Positions 51,705 through 61,131 are shown, counted from the stretch's first letter. The stretch is 64,000 nt of DNA from Gemmatimonadota bacterium (GCA_027294455.1 JAPULZ010000174.1:54346-118345); one strand, 5' to 3'. Program-made: numbers and translations. The notes: generated by a model not told the origin, from the letters alone.

Positions 51705-54217
51705 TGCTGGGTAGAGTCCCTCATCGCCGGCATCAGACTCTCCGGCGGCTCGCCGGTCGGGAGCGAATCGAACAGCTCGATGGGGAAGACCTCCGGAACG
51801 TCGGTTGTCGCCCCGGCGCCGCCCGCGGACTCGAGCAGGCCGAGGATGGCGGGATTGGGGGAGAGGTGATAGGCCCGCTCGAAGTTGCGGATCATTCGGG
51901 CCGTGTCACCCAGGGACTGGTACGCGCCCCCGAGTACCAGGAACGGAAGGCTCAGGTTGCCGGCGATGTTGTCGCTCGTGGGGTCGAGATCCAGGGAATC
52001 GACATCGAAGAGGCGGGCGTAATCGTAGATATGCCAGGCCAGCGAATCCGTGCGGGGAAGGTCCACCGGGACCCAGAGGCCCGGCGCCAGCCGGCTCAGA
52101 TCCGGCGGCTCGTCGACGTAGAGCTTCAGTGCCAGGCCTTCCTGCACCATGTAGTCGCTCAACCCCACCCAGTTGCCGCTGCCGGCCGTGGTGGACCAGT
52201 ACACGGGACGGACTCCCACGTTCTCCAGAATCAGCCGTAGCATGAGCACGTCTTTCACGTACAGCGGCGAGTTGGCGGGCAAGGTGTGCTGGATACGCCC
52301 CGCCCGGAACTCGAACGGCTCCCGCAACAGCTCGGCCTGCAGAGCATCGATCTCCGCATCGCTCATGGTGTGGAGGCCCGGGGGCACCGTCTCCGGCGCC
52401 CGATTGGCAAACCACGGGGCCTGCTCCGGATCGAACGGGCGCACCGGATTGTCGCGCAGCTGCTTGATGTACCAGTTCGTGTTGCCCAACGAGAGGTTGA
52501 CCACCGCCACGTCCTGCCGAATGCCCTCGACCTCCTGGGCGTACCACAGGGGAAACGTGTCGTTGTCCCCGTTGGTAAACACTATCCCATAGGGCTCGAT
52601 GGTCTGCAGCAGATTGCGCGCGAAGTCCAACGCCAACGTGTTGTCCGGCCCGTGGGCGCGGCTCGCGGCCGAGAAATTGAGCACGAAGGGCAGCAAGGCG
52701 ATGGCAAACACGCCGGGGGCGACCTTCAACGCCCCCGGCACCCGGCTGCCGTCTCGGCTGTACGCCGCCTGCAACTTCTCACGCACGAAGCGATAGAGGC
52801 CCGCCACCCCGATCCCGGCAAACACGCCCCACATCTGGAACGAGATGACGAAGAAGTAGTCCCGCTCGCGCACTTCGTGCTGGTTGGCGTCCCGGAAGAT
52901 GTCCCATCCGAGCGAGAAGCCCGGCTTGAAGTTCATGTAGCCCACCAATCCGGGGCCCGTGATCGCGAAGATCAACACCAGCATCCAGAACGTGGACCGA
53001 TCCTTCGTGTACAGCACCGTGACGCCGAAAATGCCGAGGGAGGTGAACGCCATGGTGAACGGCAGCCGGATGCCGGCGAACACGGGGTTGGTGGTGGCGA
53101 AACCGTTGGACCACTGCCAATCGAAGTACTGCAGATAATTCTGGATCTGGAGCCCGATGAGCTGCAGCGTCCGTCCCGGGTTCCCCGCACCCGACGCGTA
53201 GAGCGGATTGTCCGTGGGCAGCCGCGGCGGATACTGCTCGCGGCGAATCACGGCGAGGATGGCCTCCCACGTCGATGGGTCGGCCTCATTGATCATCGGG
53301 CTGAGACCCGCCCGGATGTACAGGTAGATGTACGTGGACGCACCCACGACACCGATCAAGAGCGTGGCAACCGTAAAGAACGCCCCACCAGCACTGATCG
53401 CGAACGCCGCCGCGCCCAGGAAAACCAGGGCGGCAAACGCCATGATCGTGGTGCTCCCGAGGCCGCTGCCGATGAACAGGGCCCAGATGCCGAGGACGAC
53501 GGCCCACTGCGCCCATTCGACTCTGCGGTCGGATGCGTTCGGCAAGGGCTCGGTGGTGATCACGTGCCACATGAATCCGATGAGCGCCGGCCCCACCAGC
53601 AGCGCCAGCAGGTGATTGCCGACGGAAAACGCGCCCAGGTACACGAGGACCAACAAGAGGTGCGATGCCCGAGCCGTCCCCCGGTTCTTGCGCCACAACA
53701 TGGCCAACCACGTGATGGCCGCGATCGTGAACGACGCGAACATGTACACTTCGGTCTCGTTGGAATTTTGCCACACCGTGAACACGAACGCCGACATGAC
53801 CGCCGCCGCCGCAGCGCCGCCAATCACGAACACCTTGTCTCCCGCGTCCGGATCATTCTTCCCCAGGCGCTGCAGCGCGGCGTGGACCACCAGAAAGAGG
53901 AGCGCCGCTGCGCCGGCGCTGAAGAGCGCCGTCATGAAGTTGACCCGGTAAGCGAAGCCGCCGATGGGGAAGAACGACCCCCAGACGTTGGCCATCATCA
54001 CGAAGCCCGGGGTGCCCGGCGGGTGGGGCACGCCCAGAATCTTGGCGGCCGCCAGGAATTCCCCCGCGTCCCAGAACGTGACGGTAGGCGCCAATGTCCA
54101 GACGTATCCCACCAGAACGACGAAGAACACGATGAGCGCCGACCCGTAGGGCGGACCGTGTGTCCCGGTCAAAGAAAGAACGCGGCTGCCGCTGTTTGCC
54201 TGGCTATCGTTCGACAT
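51701..54217 (-). CDS. DUF2723 multispanning membrane glycosyltransferase (GT117-like)
   Basis: 838 residues, around eleven transmembrane helices then a periplasmic C-terminal half (~520-838). The N-terminal 'LAPTVTFWDAGEFLAAAKILGVPHPPGTP' region carries the Asp/Glu-containing loop conserved in DUF2723, a family related to protein O-mannosyltransferases. Others: 'YMNFKPGFSLGWD', 'GIVFTNGDNDTFPLWY'. The probable substrate is a lipid-linked sugar and an extracytoplasmic acceptor. ATG at 54217, 18 bp after cdaA; the stop codon is part of a palindrome. Confidence 0.88.
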   Translation of the reverse strand: MSNDSQANSGSRVLSLTGTHGPPYGSALIVFFVVLVGYVWTLAPTVTFWDAGEFLAAAKILGVPHPPGTPGFVMMANVWGSFFPIGGFAYRVNFMTALFSAGAAALLFLVVHAALQRLGKNDPDAGDKVFVIGGAAAAAVMSAFVFTVWQNSNETEVYMFASFTIAAITWLAMLWRKNRGTARASHLLLVLVYLGAFSVGNHLLALLVGPALIGFMWHVITTEPLPNASDRRVEWAQWAVVLGIWALFIGSGLGSTTIMAFAALVFLGAAAFAISAGGAFFTVATLLIGVVGASTYIYLYIRAGLSPMINEADPSTWEAILAVIRREQYPPRLPTDNPLYASGAGNPGRTLQLIGLQIQNYLQYFDWQWSNGFATTNPVFAGIRLPFTMAFTSLGIFGVTVLYTKDRSTFWMLVLIFAITGPGLVGYMNFKPGFSLGWDIFRDANQHEVRERDYFFVISFQMWGVFAGIGVAGLYRFVREKLQAAYSRDGSRVPGALKVAPGVFAIALLPFVLNFSAASRAHGPDNTLALDFARNLLQTIEPYGIVFTNGDNDTFPLWYAQEVEGIRQDVAVVNLSLGNTNWYIKQLRDNPVRPFDPEQAPWFANRAPETVPPGLHTMSDAEIDALQAELLREPFEFRAGRIQHTLPANSPLYVKDVLMLRLILENVGVRPVYWSTTAGSGNWVGLSDYMVQEGLALKLYVDEPPDLSRLAPGLWVPVDLPRTDSLAWHIYDYARLFDVDSLDLDPTSDNIAGNLSLPFLVLGGAYQSLGDTARMIRNFERAYHLSPNPAILGLLESAGGAGATTDVPEVFPIELFDSLPTGEPPESLMPAMRDSTQQ

Positions 54218-54235
54218 GGCCTCTATCGGTGTGCG

Positions 54236-55036
54236 TCAGGTTGTGGGAGTGTCGGTTGCCATCTCGCCGGTGAGGGACGGCCAGGTTTGGCCGGCCAGCA
54301 CTTCCTGAAGCTGCTTCGGCGTCGCACCGCGATGCAGCAATCCGCGGATCGCGATGGACACCTTCGAGGTCTCTTCCGACACGACGATGACGATCGCGTC
54401 GGTTTCCTCCGAGAGCCCGAGCGCCGCCCGGTGCCGCGTTCCCAAGGACTTGTCCTCCACCGGAAACTGTGTCAGCGGCAGCACGCATCCGGCCGCAATG
54501 ATGTTATCGCCCCGAATCATCACGGCACCGTCGTGCAGCGGAGAGTACGGGGTAAAGATCGTCGTGAGAAGGTCGGCCGAGATCTTCGCATGCATTTCCT
54601 TGCCCGACTCCAAATAATCGTTGAGGGAAACCTCTCCTTCGACGGCGATGATGGCTCCCGTCCCGCGCCGGGACAACCGTTCCACCGCTGCCACGATTTC
54701 TTCCATCACGCCCACGGAGCCCTGAGGATTCAAGAACTGCATGGCGCGCATCCGGCCGAGTCGGGACAGGACGTGCCGCAGCTCGGGTTGGAAGACCACG
54801 ATGGCGGCAAACACGCCGAACGTGAACACGTATCCGAGCAACGACGCGATCATGTTGAACTTCAAGACCAATGCCCCGAAGTACACCAGACCGAGCACAA
54901 TGAGCCCAAAGAGAATCTGCAGCGCCCGCGTTCCGGCCAGAAACAACAGTACGCGATACAGGACGTACGCGACGATCAGGATCTCGATGACGTCGCGGAC
55001 ACCCGGGACTAGGAATCGGAATTGCTCGAATGGCAT
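54236..55036 (-). CDS. cdaA: Diadenylate cyclase CdaA
   Basis: Makes cyclic di-AMP from two ATP. The 266-residue protein has three N-terminal transmembrane helices (~15-95) and a DAC domain (~110-250) with the catalytic 'SPLHDGAVMI' (DGA motif) and 'GTRHRAALGLSEETDA' (RHR motif), both intact. It overlaps folP by 28 bp. A folP-cdaA pair is common. No glmM or CdaR gene is nearby, so regulation differs from the Firmicutes arrangement. Confidence 0.96.
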   Translation of the reverse strand: MPFEQFRFLVPGVRDVIEILIVAYVLYRVLLFLAGTRALQILFGLIVLGLVYFGALVLKFNMIASLLGYVFTFGVFAAIVVFQPELRHVLSRLGRMRAMQFLNPQGSVGVMEEIVAAVERLSRRGTGAIIAVEGEVSLNDYLESGKEMHAKISADLLTTIFTPYSPLHDGAVMIRGDNIIAAGCVLPLTQFPVEDKSLGTRHRAALGLSEETDAIVIVVSEETSKVSIAIRGLLHRGATPKQLQEVLAGQTWPSLTGEMATDTPTT

Positions 55037-55881
55037 ACCGGTTTCCGAACGGCGTGGGCAATTTGCAGCGCCTCCCGCACACGGGCGACGTCGTGCACCC
55101 GAAACAACGAGGCGCCCTGGTCGTAGGCGGCCACGCAGGCCGCCGCCGTGGCATTGTCCCGCTCAGCCGCGTCGCCGCCGACGATATGGCCCAGGAACCG
55201 TTTGCGGGAGGGCCCCACCATCACCGGATACCCCAGGGCAGCCAGCGAGAACAGGCCACGCAACAGAGCGTAGTTGTGCGCGGGCCGTTTGGCAAACCCC
55301 AATCCCGGGTCGAGAATCAAGCACCCGCGATCCACCCCCCGCTCCGCGGCCACGCCAGCCGAGCTCTCCAGCTCGGCGACGACCTCCCCGGCCACGTCGC
55401 CATAGGTCGCGTGCTCGTACGTGGCCATTTCGCTCAGCGAGCCCCGGGAATGCACGAGCACCAGGCCGGCCCCGTGCTCGGCGCACACATCCGCCATGGC
55501 AGGATCGACCCGCAGCCCCGATACGTCGTTCAGGGCCCACACGCCGAGATCCAGGGCGCGCCGGCCCGTTTCCGCGTTGACGGTGTCCACACTCACGGGC
55601 AGGGTCGGAAACCGTCGGACAATCCGGGCCAGTATGGGCTCGAGCCTCGCCCATTCGTCCTCCACTCCGAGCCGGCTCGACACACCCGGGCGGGTGGATT
55701 CGGCCCCCACATCGAGTATGTCCGCCCCGGCCTCCACCATGACTTCGGCGTGACGGAACGCGTCCGCCGGGGCCAGGAATCGTCCCCCGTCGCTGAAGGA
55801 ATCGGGCGTCACGTTGAGGATGCCGACCACCACCGGCCGCTCCAGCGAGACCGCGCCGCGGGCCATGTCCCAGCTCGTCAC
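55009..55881 (-). CDS. folP: Dihydropteroate synthase
   Basis: Condenses pABA with dihydropterin pyrophosphate in folate synthesis. 290 residues with 'VGILNVTPDSFSDGG', 'GADILDVGAESTRPG', 'VSVDTVNAETGRRALD', 'LNDVSGL', 'LDPGLGFAKRPAHNYALL', 'VGPSRKRFLG' and the C-terminal 'FRVHDVARVREAL'. The GTG at 55881 is favoured over the ATG at 55866 because it overlaps the stop of a small upstream ORF by 4 bp (GTGA). It overlaps cdaA by 28 bp. Confidence 0.96.
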   Translation of the reverse strand: MTSWDMARGAVSLERPVVVGILNVTPDSFSDGGRFLAPADAFRHAEVMVEAGADILDVGAESTRPGVSSRLGVEDEWARLEPILARIVRRFPTLPVSVDTVNAETGRRALDLGVWALNDVSGLRVDPAMADVCAEHGAGLVLVHSRGSLSEMATYEHATYGDVAGEVVAELESSAGVAAERGVDRGCLILDPGLGFAKRPAHNYALLRGLFSLAALGYPVMVGPSRKRFLGHIVGGDAAERDNATAAACVAAYDQGASLFRVHDVARVREALQIAHAVRKPVCHSSNSDS

Positions 55882-55985
55882 CGGTCACCGGCAGCCGCAT
55901 CGGCGCGAACGGGGTCGAGACCCCGTCGCAACAGTGCGTCTCGTATTACGGTTTGTTGTTGCGGATCGAGGGCGGTGACCCTCAC
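55878..55985 (-). CDS. Small ORF (35 aa) bridging ftsH and folP
   Basis: Not in the ORF track. A GTG start at 55985 overlaps the ftsH TGA by 4 bp (GTGA), and its own TGA at 55878-55880 overlaps the folP GTG by 4 bp. The predicted 35-residue product, beginning [16 protein letters not shown] and ending RADAAAGDR, is soluble, charged and mostly helical. The exact fit to the overlap pattern of this chromosome argues for real translation; codon third positions are only moderately G/C and there is no homologue I recognise. It may act mainly to couple folP translation to ftsH. Confidence 0.5.
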   Translation of the reverse strand: MRVTALDPQQQTVIRDALLRRGLDPVRADAAAGDR

Positions 55986-57967
55986 GCGCCGGCGGGCTTC
56001 GGCGGCGGGGTGCCGAGAACGGGACCGACCCCCGACGGCTTGCGTTCTCCACTCGGCAGCGGCAGCGGCTCGTCGTCGGTGGTGTCCTCGGCTGGAGGAG
56101 GAGGCAGCTCTTTGCCGGCCACCAGCAGCTCCACATCTTCCCTATTGAGGGTTTCGCGCTCCAGCAGCGCGTTCGCCATGGCATGCAGCACGTCCATCTT
56201 CTCGGTGAGAATCCGCAGGGCGTTCCCGTGGGCTTCATCCAGGAATTTCTTGATCTCACTGTCCACCAACTCCGCCAACTTGGCGGACACCTCGTGGCGG
56301 TGGCCGATATCACGGCCGATGAAGATCTGCTGCTCCCGTTCGCCCACGGCCACGAGCCCGACCTCGTCGCTCATCCCAAACCGGGTGATCATGCTGCGCG
56401 CCATCGTGGTGGCCTGCTCTATGTCCTGGGCCGCTCCGGTGGTGACCTTGGGCCGCCCGAAGATGAGCTCCTCGGCCACGCGGCCACCGAAGGCCATAGC
56501 CAACTTGCCGTGCATGTATTCCCGGGTGTAGTTGCGCCGGTCTTGCTCGGGAAGCGCGAACGTCAGGCCCAGGGACTGACCGCGCGGGATGATGGTGACC
56601 TTGTGCACGGGATCCTGGCCCGGCGTCGACAGGTTCACGATGGCGTGACCTGCCTCGTGGTACGCCGTCAGCTTCCGCTCCTCGTCGGTCAACACCATGC
56701 TGCGGCGTTCGACGCCGAGCATGACCTTGTCCTTGGCATCCTCGAGATCGATCATGTCCACCCGCTGCTTTGCGCGGCGGGCGGCGAGGAGCGCCCCCTC
56801 GTTGACGAGGTTCGCGAGATCCGCCCCGGCCAGGCCGGGCGTCGACTTCGCGATGACGCCGAGATTCACGTCGTCGGACAGGGGAATCTTCCGGGCGTGG
56901 ACCTTGAGGATCTGCTCCCGGCCCCGGATATCGGGCAGGTCGACCACGATCTGCCGATCGAACCGGCCCGGCCGCAACAGCGCCGGATCCAGCACGTCCG
57001 GCCGGTTGGTGGCCGCCAGAAGAATCACGCCCTCGTTGGACGCGAAGCCGTCCATCTCGACGAGCAGCTGGTTCAGGGTCTGTTCCCGCTCGTCATGCCC
57101 GCCGCCGAGTCCCGCCCCGCGGTGCCGGCCCACGGCGTCGATCTCGTCGATGAAGATCAAACACGGTGCGTGGGCCTTGCCCTGCTCGAAGAGATCGCGC
57201 ACGCGCGAGGCCCCGACGCCGACGAACATCTCGACAAAGTCGGATCCTGACATGGAGAAAAACGGCCGAGCAGCCTCGCCGGCCACGGCGCGCGCCAGCA
57301 GCGTCTTCCCCGTTCCCGGAGGACCCACCAGCAAGACGCCTTTCGGCAACCGGCCGCCCAACCGCTGGAATTTCTGCGGGTCTTTCAGGAACTCGATGAT
57401 CTCCTCGAGCTCGACCTTCGCCTCATCCGCCCCTGCCACATCCGAGAAGCTGACCTTGGGGGTGTCGCCCGTCAGCATCTTGGCCTTGGAACGGCCGAAC
57501 TGGAATGCCCGGTTGCCGCCCTGCTGCACCTGCCGAAAGAAGAAAATCCACAGGCCGATGAGGATGATCCACGGCAAGAAATTGAGAAAGATCGTGCCGA
57601 ACGACGGCCGCTGTACCTTGCCCGTGATCTTGACCTGCTGTTGCTCGAGCTGTAGGAGCAGGTCTTCGGAATCCTGGATCGGCAGCACCACGCTGAACGC
57701 CTGCACGGCCCGCCGCTCCACGACGACGGGCGAGTTGAACTCGCCCTCGATGAATTTGCCGTCGGTGATCTCCACCGACGCGATGTTGCTAGCGTCGAGC
57801 TGGGCGCGAAACAGCGTATAGTCGATTTCGGTGTGATCGTCGCGTCCGCGCACGGTCATGCGGTAGAACGCAAGCGACAACATCACGATGAGCATCCAGA
57901 ATACGAGATTCTTGCTCGCCGAGCTCCAGCTCAGCTTGCTCTTCGGTGGCGTGGGCCCGTCTGTCAT
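55982..57967 (-). CDS. ftsH: ATP-dependent membrane zinc metalloprotease FtsH
   Basis: Hexameric AAA+ protease that degrades membrane and cytosolic proteins. 661 residues: N-terminal transmembrane helix (~20-37), periplasmic domain, second helix (~128-145), AAA+ domain with 'GPPGTGKT', '[10 protein letters not shown]', the SRH '[24 protein letters not shown]' region, and the M41 protease domain with zinc motif 'HEAGH' and '[12 protein letters not shown]'. The C-terminal ~35 residues are a Pro-rich tail. It lies 3 bp after hpt, as in the widespread tilS-hpt-ftsH arrangement. Confidence 0.97.
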   Translation of the reverse strand: MTDGPTPPKSKLSWSSASKNLVFWMLIVMLSLAFYRMTVRGRDDHTEIDYTLFRAQLDASNIASVEITDGKFIEGEFNSPVVVERRAVQAFSVVLPIQDSEDLLLQLEQQQVKITGKVQRPSFGTIFLNFLPWIILIGLWIFFFRQVQQGGNRAFQFGRSKAKMLTGDTPKVSFSDVAGADEAKVELEEIIEFLKDPQKFQRLGGRLPKGVLLVGPPGTGKTLLARAVAGEAARPFFSMSGSDFVEMFVGVGASRVRDLFEQGKAHAPCLIFIDEIDAVGRHRGAGLGGGHDEREQTLNQLLVEMDGFASNEGVILLAATNRPDVLDPALLRPGRFDRQIVVDLPDIRGREQILKVHARKIPLSDDVNLGVIAKSTPGLAGADLANLVNEGALLAARRAKQRVDMIDLEDAKDKVMLGVERRSMVLTDEERKLTAYHEAGHAIVNLSTPGQDPVHKVTIIPRGQSLGLTFALPEQDRRNYTREYMHGKLAMAFGGRVAEELIFGRPKVTTGAAQDIEQATTMARSMITRFGMSDEVGLVAVGEREQQIFIGRDIGHRHEVSAKLAELVDSEIKKFLDEAHGNALRILTEKMDVLHAMANALLERETLNREDVELLVAGKELPPPPAEDTTDDEPLPLPSGERKPSGVGPVLGTPPPKPAGA

Positions 57968-57970
57968 CCG

Positions 57971-58522
57971 CTATCCCTCAATACTCGCTATGTACGGCAA
58001 ATGCCGGAAATCCTCTGCGTGGTCCAGGCCGTACCCCACCAGGAAATCGGGCGGAGCATCGAAGCCGACGAACCGCGGCTGGACCCCTTGGCGCCTCGAG
58101 CGGTTCTTGTCCAGCAAGGTGCAGGTCTCGAGACTCTGCGGGTTGCGCGCTTCTATCAAAGTATTCACCCGCCTCAACGTGTTCCCGGATTCGACGATGT
58201 CTTCCACCAGGAGAATATGCTTTCCTTCCAGGGTGGCACCTGGATCGTACAGCAGCCGTACGTTTCCAGAGGATGTCGTTCCGGTACCGTAGGACGCGGT
58301 AATCATGAAATCTACTTCGAGCGGCCTCGGAATGCGCCGGACGAGGTCGGCCACGAAGATGAAGCTGCCCTTCAGGAGCCCGATGACCAAAAGGTCGCCC
58401 TCGGGATAGAAATCGGCAATCTCCTGGCCGAGCTCGGCAACGCGCTGGGCGATCGCGTCTTCGTCGAACACCACGCCGACGATATCGCGGCCGCCGGTGA
58501 CCTTACGTATCTCCCCTTGCAT
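57971..58522 (-). CDS. hpt: Hypoxanthine phosphoribosyltransferase
   Basis: Salvages hypoxanthine/guanine to nucleotides using PRPP. 183 residues with 'VIGLLKGSFIFVADLVRRI', 'DFMITASYGTGTTSSG', the PRPP motif 'ILLVEDIVESGNTL' and 'FLVGYGLDHAEDFRHLPYI' at the C-terminus. ATG at 58522 overlaps tilS by 20 bp and the stop is 3 bp from ftsH. Confidence 0.96.
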   Translation of the reverse strand: MQGEIRKVTGGRDIVGVVFDEDAIAQRVAELGQEIADFYPEGDLLVIGLLKGSFIFVADLVRRIPRPLEVDFMITASYGTGTTSSGNVRLLYDPGATLEGKHILLVEDIVESGNTLRRVNTLIEARNPQSLETCTLLDKNRSRRQGVQPRFVGFDAPPDFLVGYGLDHAEDFRHLPYIASIEG

Positions 58523-59873
58523 GCGCCTCTAGCCGAATCGCCGCTTTCCCGATCTCGGGAATCGCCGCACTCGAGCGGCAGATGCCGGGCAACCACATCA
58601 CGCGGCCCCAGCGGGTCACCAACGGGTACTCCTGCCGCTCGAACCTGGGGATCCGCTGTTCCATCAAGACCCGCGAAACGCGACGCCGTCCGACGCCGCG
58701 GTAGGGGAGAATCCGATCGCCGGGCACGAGGCTCCGGATCTCGCCTTCCCCGTCGGTCACCCACGTGACCAGAGAGCCTCGCACCGGTACTCCGGCCGGC
58801 TCGTGGCGCCACGCGATCTCCCAGTTCCGCCAGCGCACGCGTCCCTCGGGATGGTCTCCCCACCGCACCGTGATACCGGCGGCGGGCTCAGACGTTTCCT
58901 TTAATATATGGATCCGGACGCGGTCGAACGCGATTTCGGCGACCCATCCCTGGCCGAGGTCGCAAATCCGGCCGCTCGGGGCGCGCCGCACGAAATCCCA
59001 GACACGGCCCGCTCGCCGCGGTCCCAAGACACAACCCGCTTCGCGCGCCACGGCCCGGAGGAGGACCTGCCCCAGGGCGGGATCGCACTCACCAAGCCCA
59101 GCCCGAGCCACCTCGGCGAGACCGGGTTTAAGGGTGAACGAGAGATCCGGGAGCGCGCGCAGGGCCGCCCCCCAGGCCGCCCGCTCCTGGGCGGCATGGC
59201 GTCCCACGGCCAGCACGTGATCGTCCAACGCTTCGCCGAAGCGATCGCGGATGACCGGGAGCAGCTCGTGCCGAATCCAGGCACGGTCGTGGCGCAGATC
59301 CACATTGGCCGGATCCACGAAAGCGGTGAAGGGTCTTGCGTGGGACTCCACCCATGAGCGCAACTCCGCTTTGCGAAACGGCAGGAGCGGCCTGACCAGC
59401 CCGTCCACCGCCCGCCCACCAATCCCGGCCAGACCCGCGAGCCCCGTCCCCCGGAGCATGCGGAACAGAATCGTCTCGACCTGGTCATCCGCGTGGTGCG
59501 CGGTGACCAGGTACCGGGCACCCAGGTCGTGCTGCAGGGCCCGGAGCGCCCGGTAGCGCTTCTCCCGCGCCAGGGTTTCCGATGCCTGCGGGCCGAGATG
59601 CAGCACCGCGAGCCGCCCGGGCACCTCATGGCGCACGGCCAATCCCAGCACCCGCTCTGCCACGTCGGCGCTGTCCTGGGCGATCCCGTGATCCACGTGG
59701 GCCACGACCAGCTCGAGTTCGAACTCCGGCGCGAGGCGAACCAGCAGATCGAGCAACGCCACCGAATCCGGGCCGCCGCTCACTGCGAGCAGGGCAAGGC
59801 CCGGCTCGGGAAAGAGTGTTTCGCTCCGGAGGTGGGCTCGGAGGCGTGTGAGGAGGTCCGTGGTCGGGGTCAT
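58503..59873 (-). CDS. tilS: tRNA(Ile)-lysidine synthase
   Basis: Converts C34 of the CAU-anticodon tRNA-Ile to lysidine so that it reads AUA. 456 residues with the N-type ATP pyrophosphatase loop 'LLAVSGGPDSVALLDLL', 'VAHVDHGIAQDSADVAE', 'YLVTAHHADDQVETILFRMLRGTGLAGLAG'-type landmark and a C-terminal substrate-binding domain ('ILPYRGVGRRRVSRVLMEQRIPRFER'-type). ATG at 59873, 4 bp after terB, overlapping hpt by 20 bp. Confidence 0.95.
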   Translation of the reverse strand: MTPTTDLLTRLRAHLRSETLFPEPGLALLAVSGGPDSVALLDLLVRLAPEFELELVVAHVDHGIAQDSADVAERVLGLAVRHEVPGRLAVLHLGPQASETLAREKRYRALRALQHDLGARYLVTAHHADDQVETILFRMLRGTGLAGLAGIGGRAVDGLVRPLLPFRKAELRSWVESHARPFTAFVDPANVDLRHDRAWIRHELLPVIRDRFGEALDDHVLAVGRHAAQERAAWGAALRALPDLSFTLKPGLAEVARAGLGECDPALGQVLLRAVAREAGCVLGPRRAGRVWDFVRRAPSGRICDLGQGWVAEIAFDRVRIHILKETSEPAAGITVRWGDHPEGRVRWRNWEIAWRHEPAGVPVRGSLVTWVTDGEGEIRSLVPGDRILPYRGVGRRRVSRVLMEQRIPRFERQEYPLVTRWGRVMWLPGICRSSAAIPEIGKAAIRLEAHARGDT

Positions 59874-59877
59874 GGAA

Positions 59878-60351
59878 CTAGTCGTGGCGCCGGTCGGCTT
59901 TCTTCTTCGCTTCGGACAGGAACGCGGGTTTCACGTCCAGGAGGTGTGACAGCTTGCGCATCAGATGGGTCTCGTGCTCGGCGACGACGCCGTCAGCATA
60001 CACCAGGCCCCACATGGTCTCCAGCAACACCATCTTCTGGGCGTGGTTGTAGTCCTTGGAGATCAGCCGCGTGAACTGATACAGATCGACGTTGTGGCGG
60101 CGTTCGCGGTCGGCGAATTCGATGAGCTCCCTGGCGGTCTCGTCATCCAGACCGAAATGGCGCTGAATGGCGTTTTCGAGATGGGCCCGCTCGGTGTCGG
60201 CGAACTCGTCGTCGGCGTAGGCGATCTCGAGGAGGAGCGCGCAGGCGGCTACCTGGAGGGCCGGGTGCTGTGCACCGTCGGCCGTATCCTCGGTGAGATC
60301 CTCGGGTACGGCCATCTTGTCTTGAAAGAAATTCTTGATCGAATCGAGCAT
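59878..60351 (-). CDS. TerB-family (tellurite-resistance-like) protein
   Basis: 157 residues, all-helical. The TerB signature is two acidic repeats: 'LLLEIAYADDEFADTERAHLENAIQRHF' and 'LLETMWGLVYADGVVAEHETHLMRKLSHLL', each with conserved Asp/Glu likely to bind metal. No other ter genes (terC, terD, terZ) are nearby, so tellurite resistance should not be assumed. It starts the run leading to tilS, hpt and ftsH. Cytosolic. Confidence 0.87.
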   Translation of the reverse strand: MLDSIKNFFQDKMAVPEDLTEDTADGAQHPALQVAACALLLEIAYADDEFADTERAHLENAIQRHFGLDDETARELIEFADRERRHNVDLYQFTRLISKDYNHAQKMVLLETMWGLVYADGVVAEHETHLMRKLSHLLDVKPAFLSEAKKKADRRHD

Positions 60352-60381
60352 GGCAATCTGCGCGTTGGGGTTTCCGTGTCC

Positions 60382-61068
60382 TCACGTCCCCGACCCATCG
60401 TTTGATTGTACCACCTCGGCCAAGCTCTTGCGTGTGAGGTCGGGCACACCGGCCCCGTCGGCCGGATATCCTACGGGGAACAGAATGTAGGGTTTCTCGT
60501 TCGGCGGCCGCCGCAACAGCTCCGAGAGGAATCCCATGGGGCTCGGGGTGTGGGTGAGGGTGACGAGCCCCATGGTGTGCAGGGCCGCGATGAACATTCC
60601 GCAGGCGATCCCGACGCTTTCGGAGACGTAGTAGTTGGTGATCTTCCCGCCGTCGGCGTCGATCCCATACGACTCCTTGAAGACGACGACCAGATACGGT
60701 GCCTCTTCCAGAAACGGCTTGTCGCCCGTGGTGCCGAGAGGGGCGAGCGCCTCGAGCCACTCCTCGGGAAAGCGGTTCTCGTAGTTCTCCTGCTCTTCTT
60801 TCTCGGCGGCCTCCCGGATCGCCTTCTTGAGGGCCGGATCGTCCACGACCACGAACCGCCACGGCTGCCGGTGGGCCCCCGAGGGCGCGGTGGATGCCGT
60901 GCGAATGGCCAGGTCGATGCATTCGCGCGGGGGGGCCTCGGTGGAGAAATCACGCACGGAGCGGCGCCGGTCCAGCAATGCATACAGTTCCCGGCCCCGC
61001 TTCACCATCTCGTCCGGGGCGAGGCGGTCGTATTCGTATGGGACGGACTCGTACGGCGTGGCGGTCAT
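60382..61068 (-). CDS. Nitroreductase-family FMN oxidoreductase
   Basis: 228-residue FMN-dependent oxidoreductase of the nitroreductase superfamily, closest in pattern to the iodotyrosine-deiodinase-like/BluB-like branch: 'ALLDRRRSVRDFSTEAPP' (FMN-binding Arg/Ser), 'STAPSGAHRQPWRFVVV', 'SVGIACGMFIAALHTMGLVTLTHTPSPM' region and 'YILFPVGYPADGA'. The ATG at 61068 is preferred to the track start at 61092, since a TAGAAT -10 hexamer overlaps the latter. A palindrome abuts the ATG and contains the AAGGGAG ribosome-binding sequence. Substrate unknown; the family includes dehalogenases and flavin-using reductases. Confidence 0.92.
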   Translation of the reverse strand: MTATPYESVPYEYDRLAPDEMVKRGRELYALLDRRRSVRDFSTEAPPRECIDLAIRTASTAPSGAHRQPWRFVVVDDPALKKAIREAAEKEEQENYENRFPEEWLEALAPLGTTGDKPFLEEAPYLVVVFKESYGIDADGGKITNYYVSESVGIACGMFIAALHTMGLVTLTHTPSPMGFLSELLRRPPNEKPYILFPVGYPADGAGVPDLTRKSLAEVVQSNDGSGT

Positions 61069-61090
61069 GGTTGCTCCCTTGGGAGCAACC
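61069..61090. promoter_or_regulatory. Perfect palindrome, probable operator of the nitroreductase gene
   Basis: Arms ggttgctccc and gggagcaacc with a 2-bp centre, 22 bp in all, placed between the -10 hexamer (61091-61096) and the ATG (61068). On the mRNA the second arm contains the AAGGGAG ribosome-binding sequence. The position, over the start point and ribosome-binding site, is typical of a repressor operator (MarR/TetR style) or of an RNA hairpin that hides the ribosome-binding site. No regulator gene was recognised nearby. Confidence 0.6.
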
Positions 61091-61119
61091 ATTCTAGGGT
61101 AGTCCGGTTAGCGGCGCAA
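61091..61119 (-). promoter_or_regulatory. Putative promoter of the nitroreductase gene
   Basis: On the minus strand, TTGCGC (61114-61119, 3 of 6) and TAGAAT (61091-61096, 5 of 6) have a 17-nt spacer. The predicted start falls inside the palindrome at 61069-61090, leaving a leader of roughly 15 nt with the AAGGGAG sequence. Pattern match only. Confidence 0.5.
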
Positions 61120-61131
61120 ACCAGCCGACCG

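Noticed and set aside
52286-55012. 908-aa plus-strand ORF
   Set aside because: Antisense to the DUF2723 and cdaA genes; His/Arg/Asp-rich product with no recognisable domain, an effect of high GC in the reverse frame.
55909-55926. Hairpin acggggt/accccgt as an ftsH terminator
   Set aside because: Stem of only 7 bp, no T-run on the minus strand, and it falls inside the small ORF that links ftsH to folP.
59878-60351. Tellurite-resistance operon
   Set aside because: Only a TerB-domain protein is present; no terC, terD, terZ or related genes.
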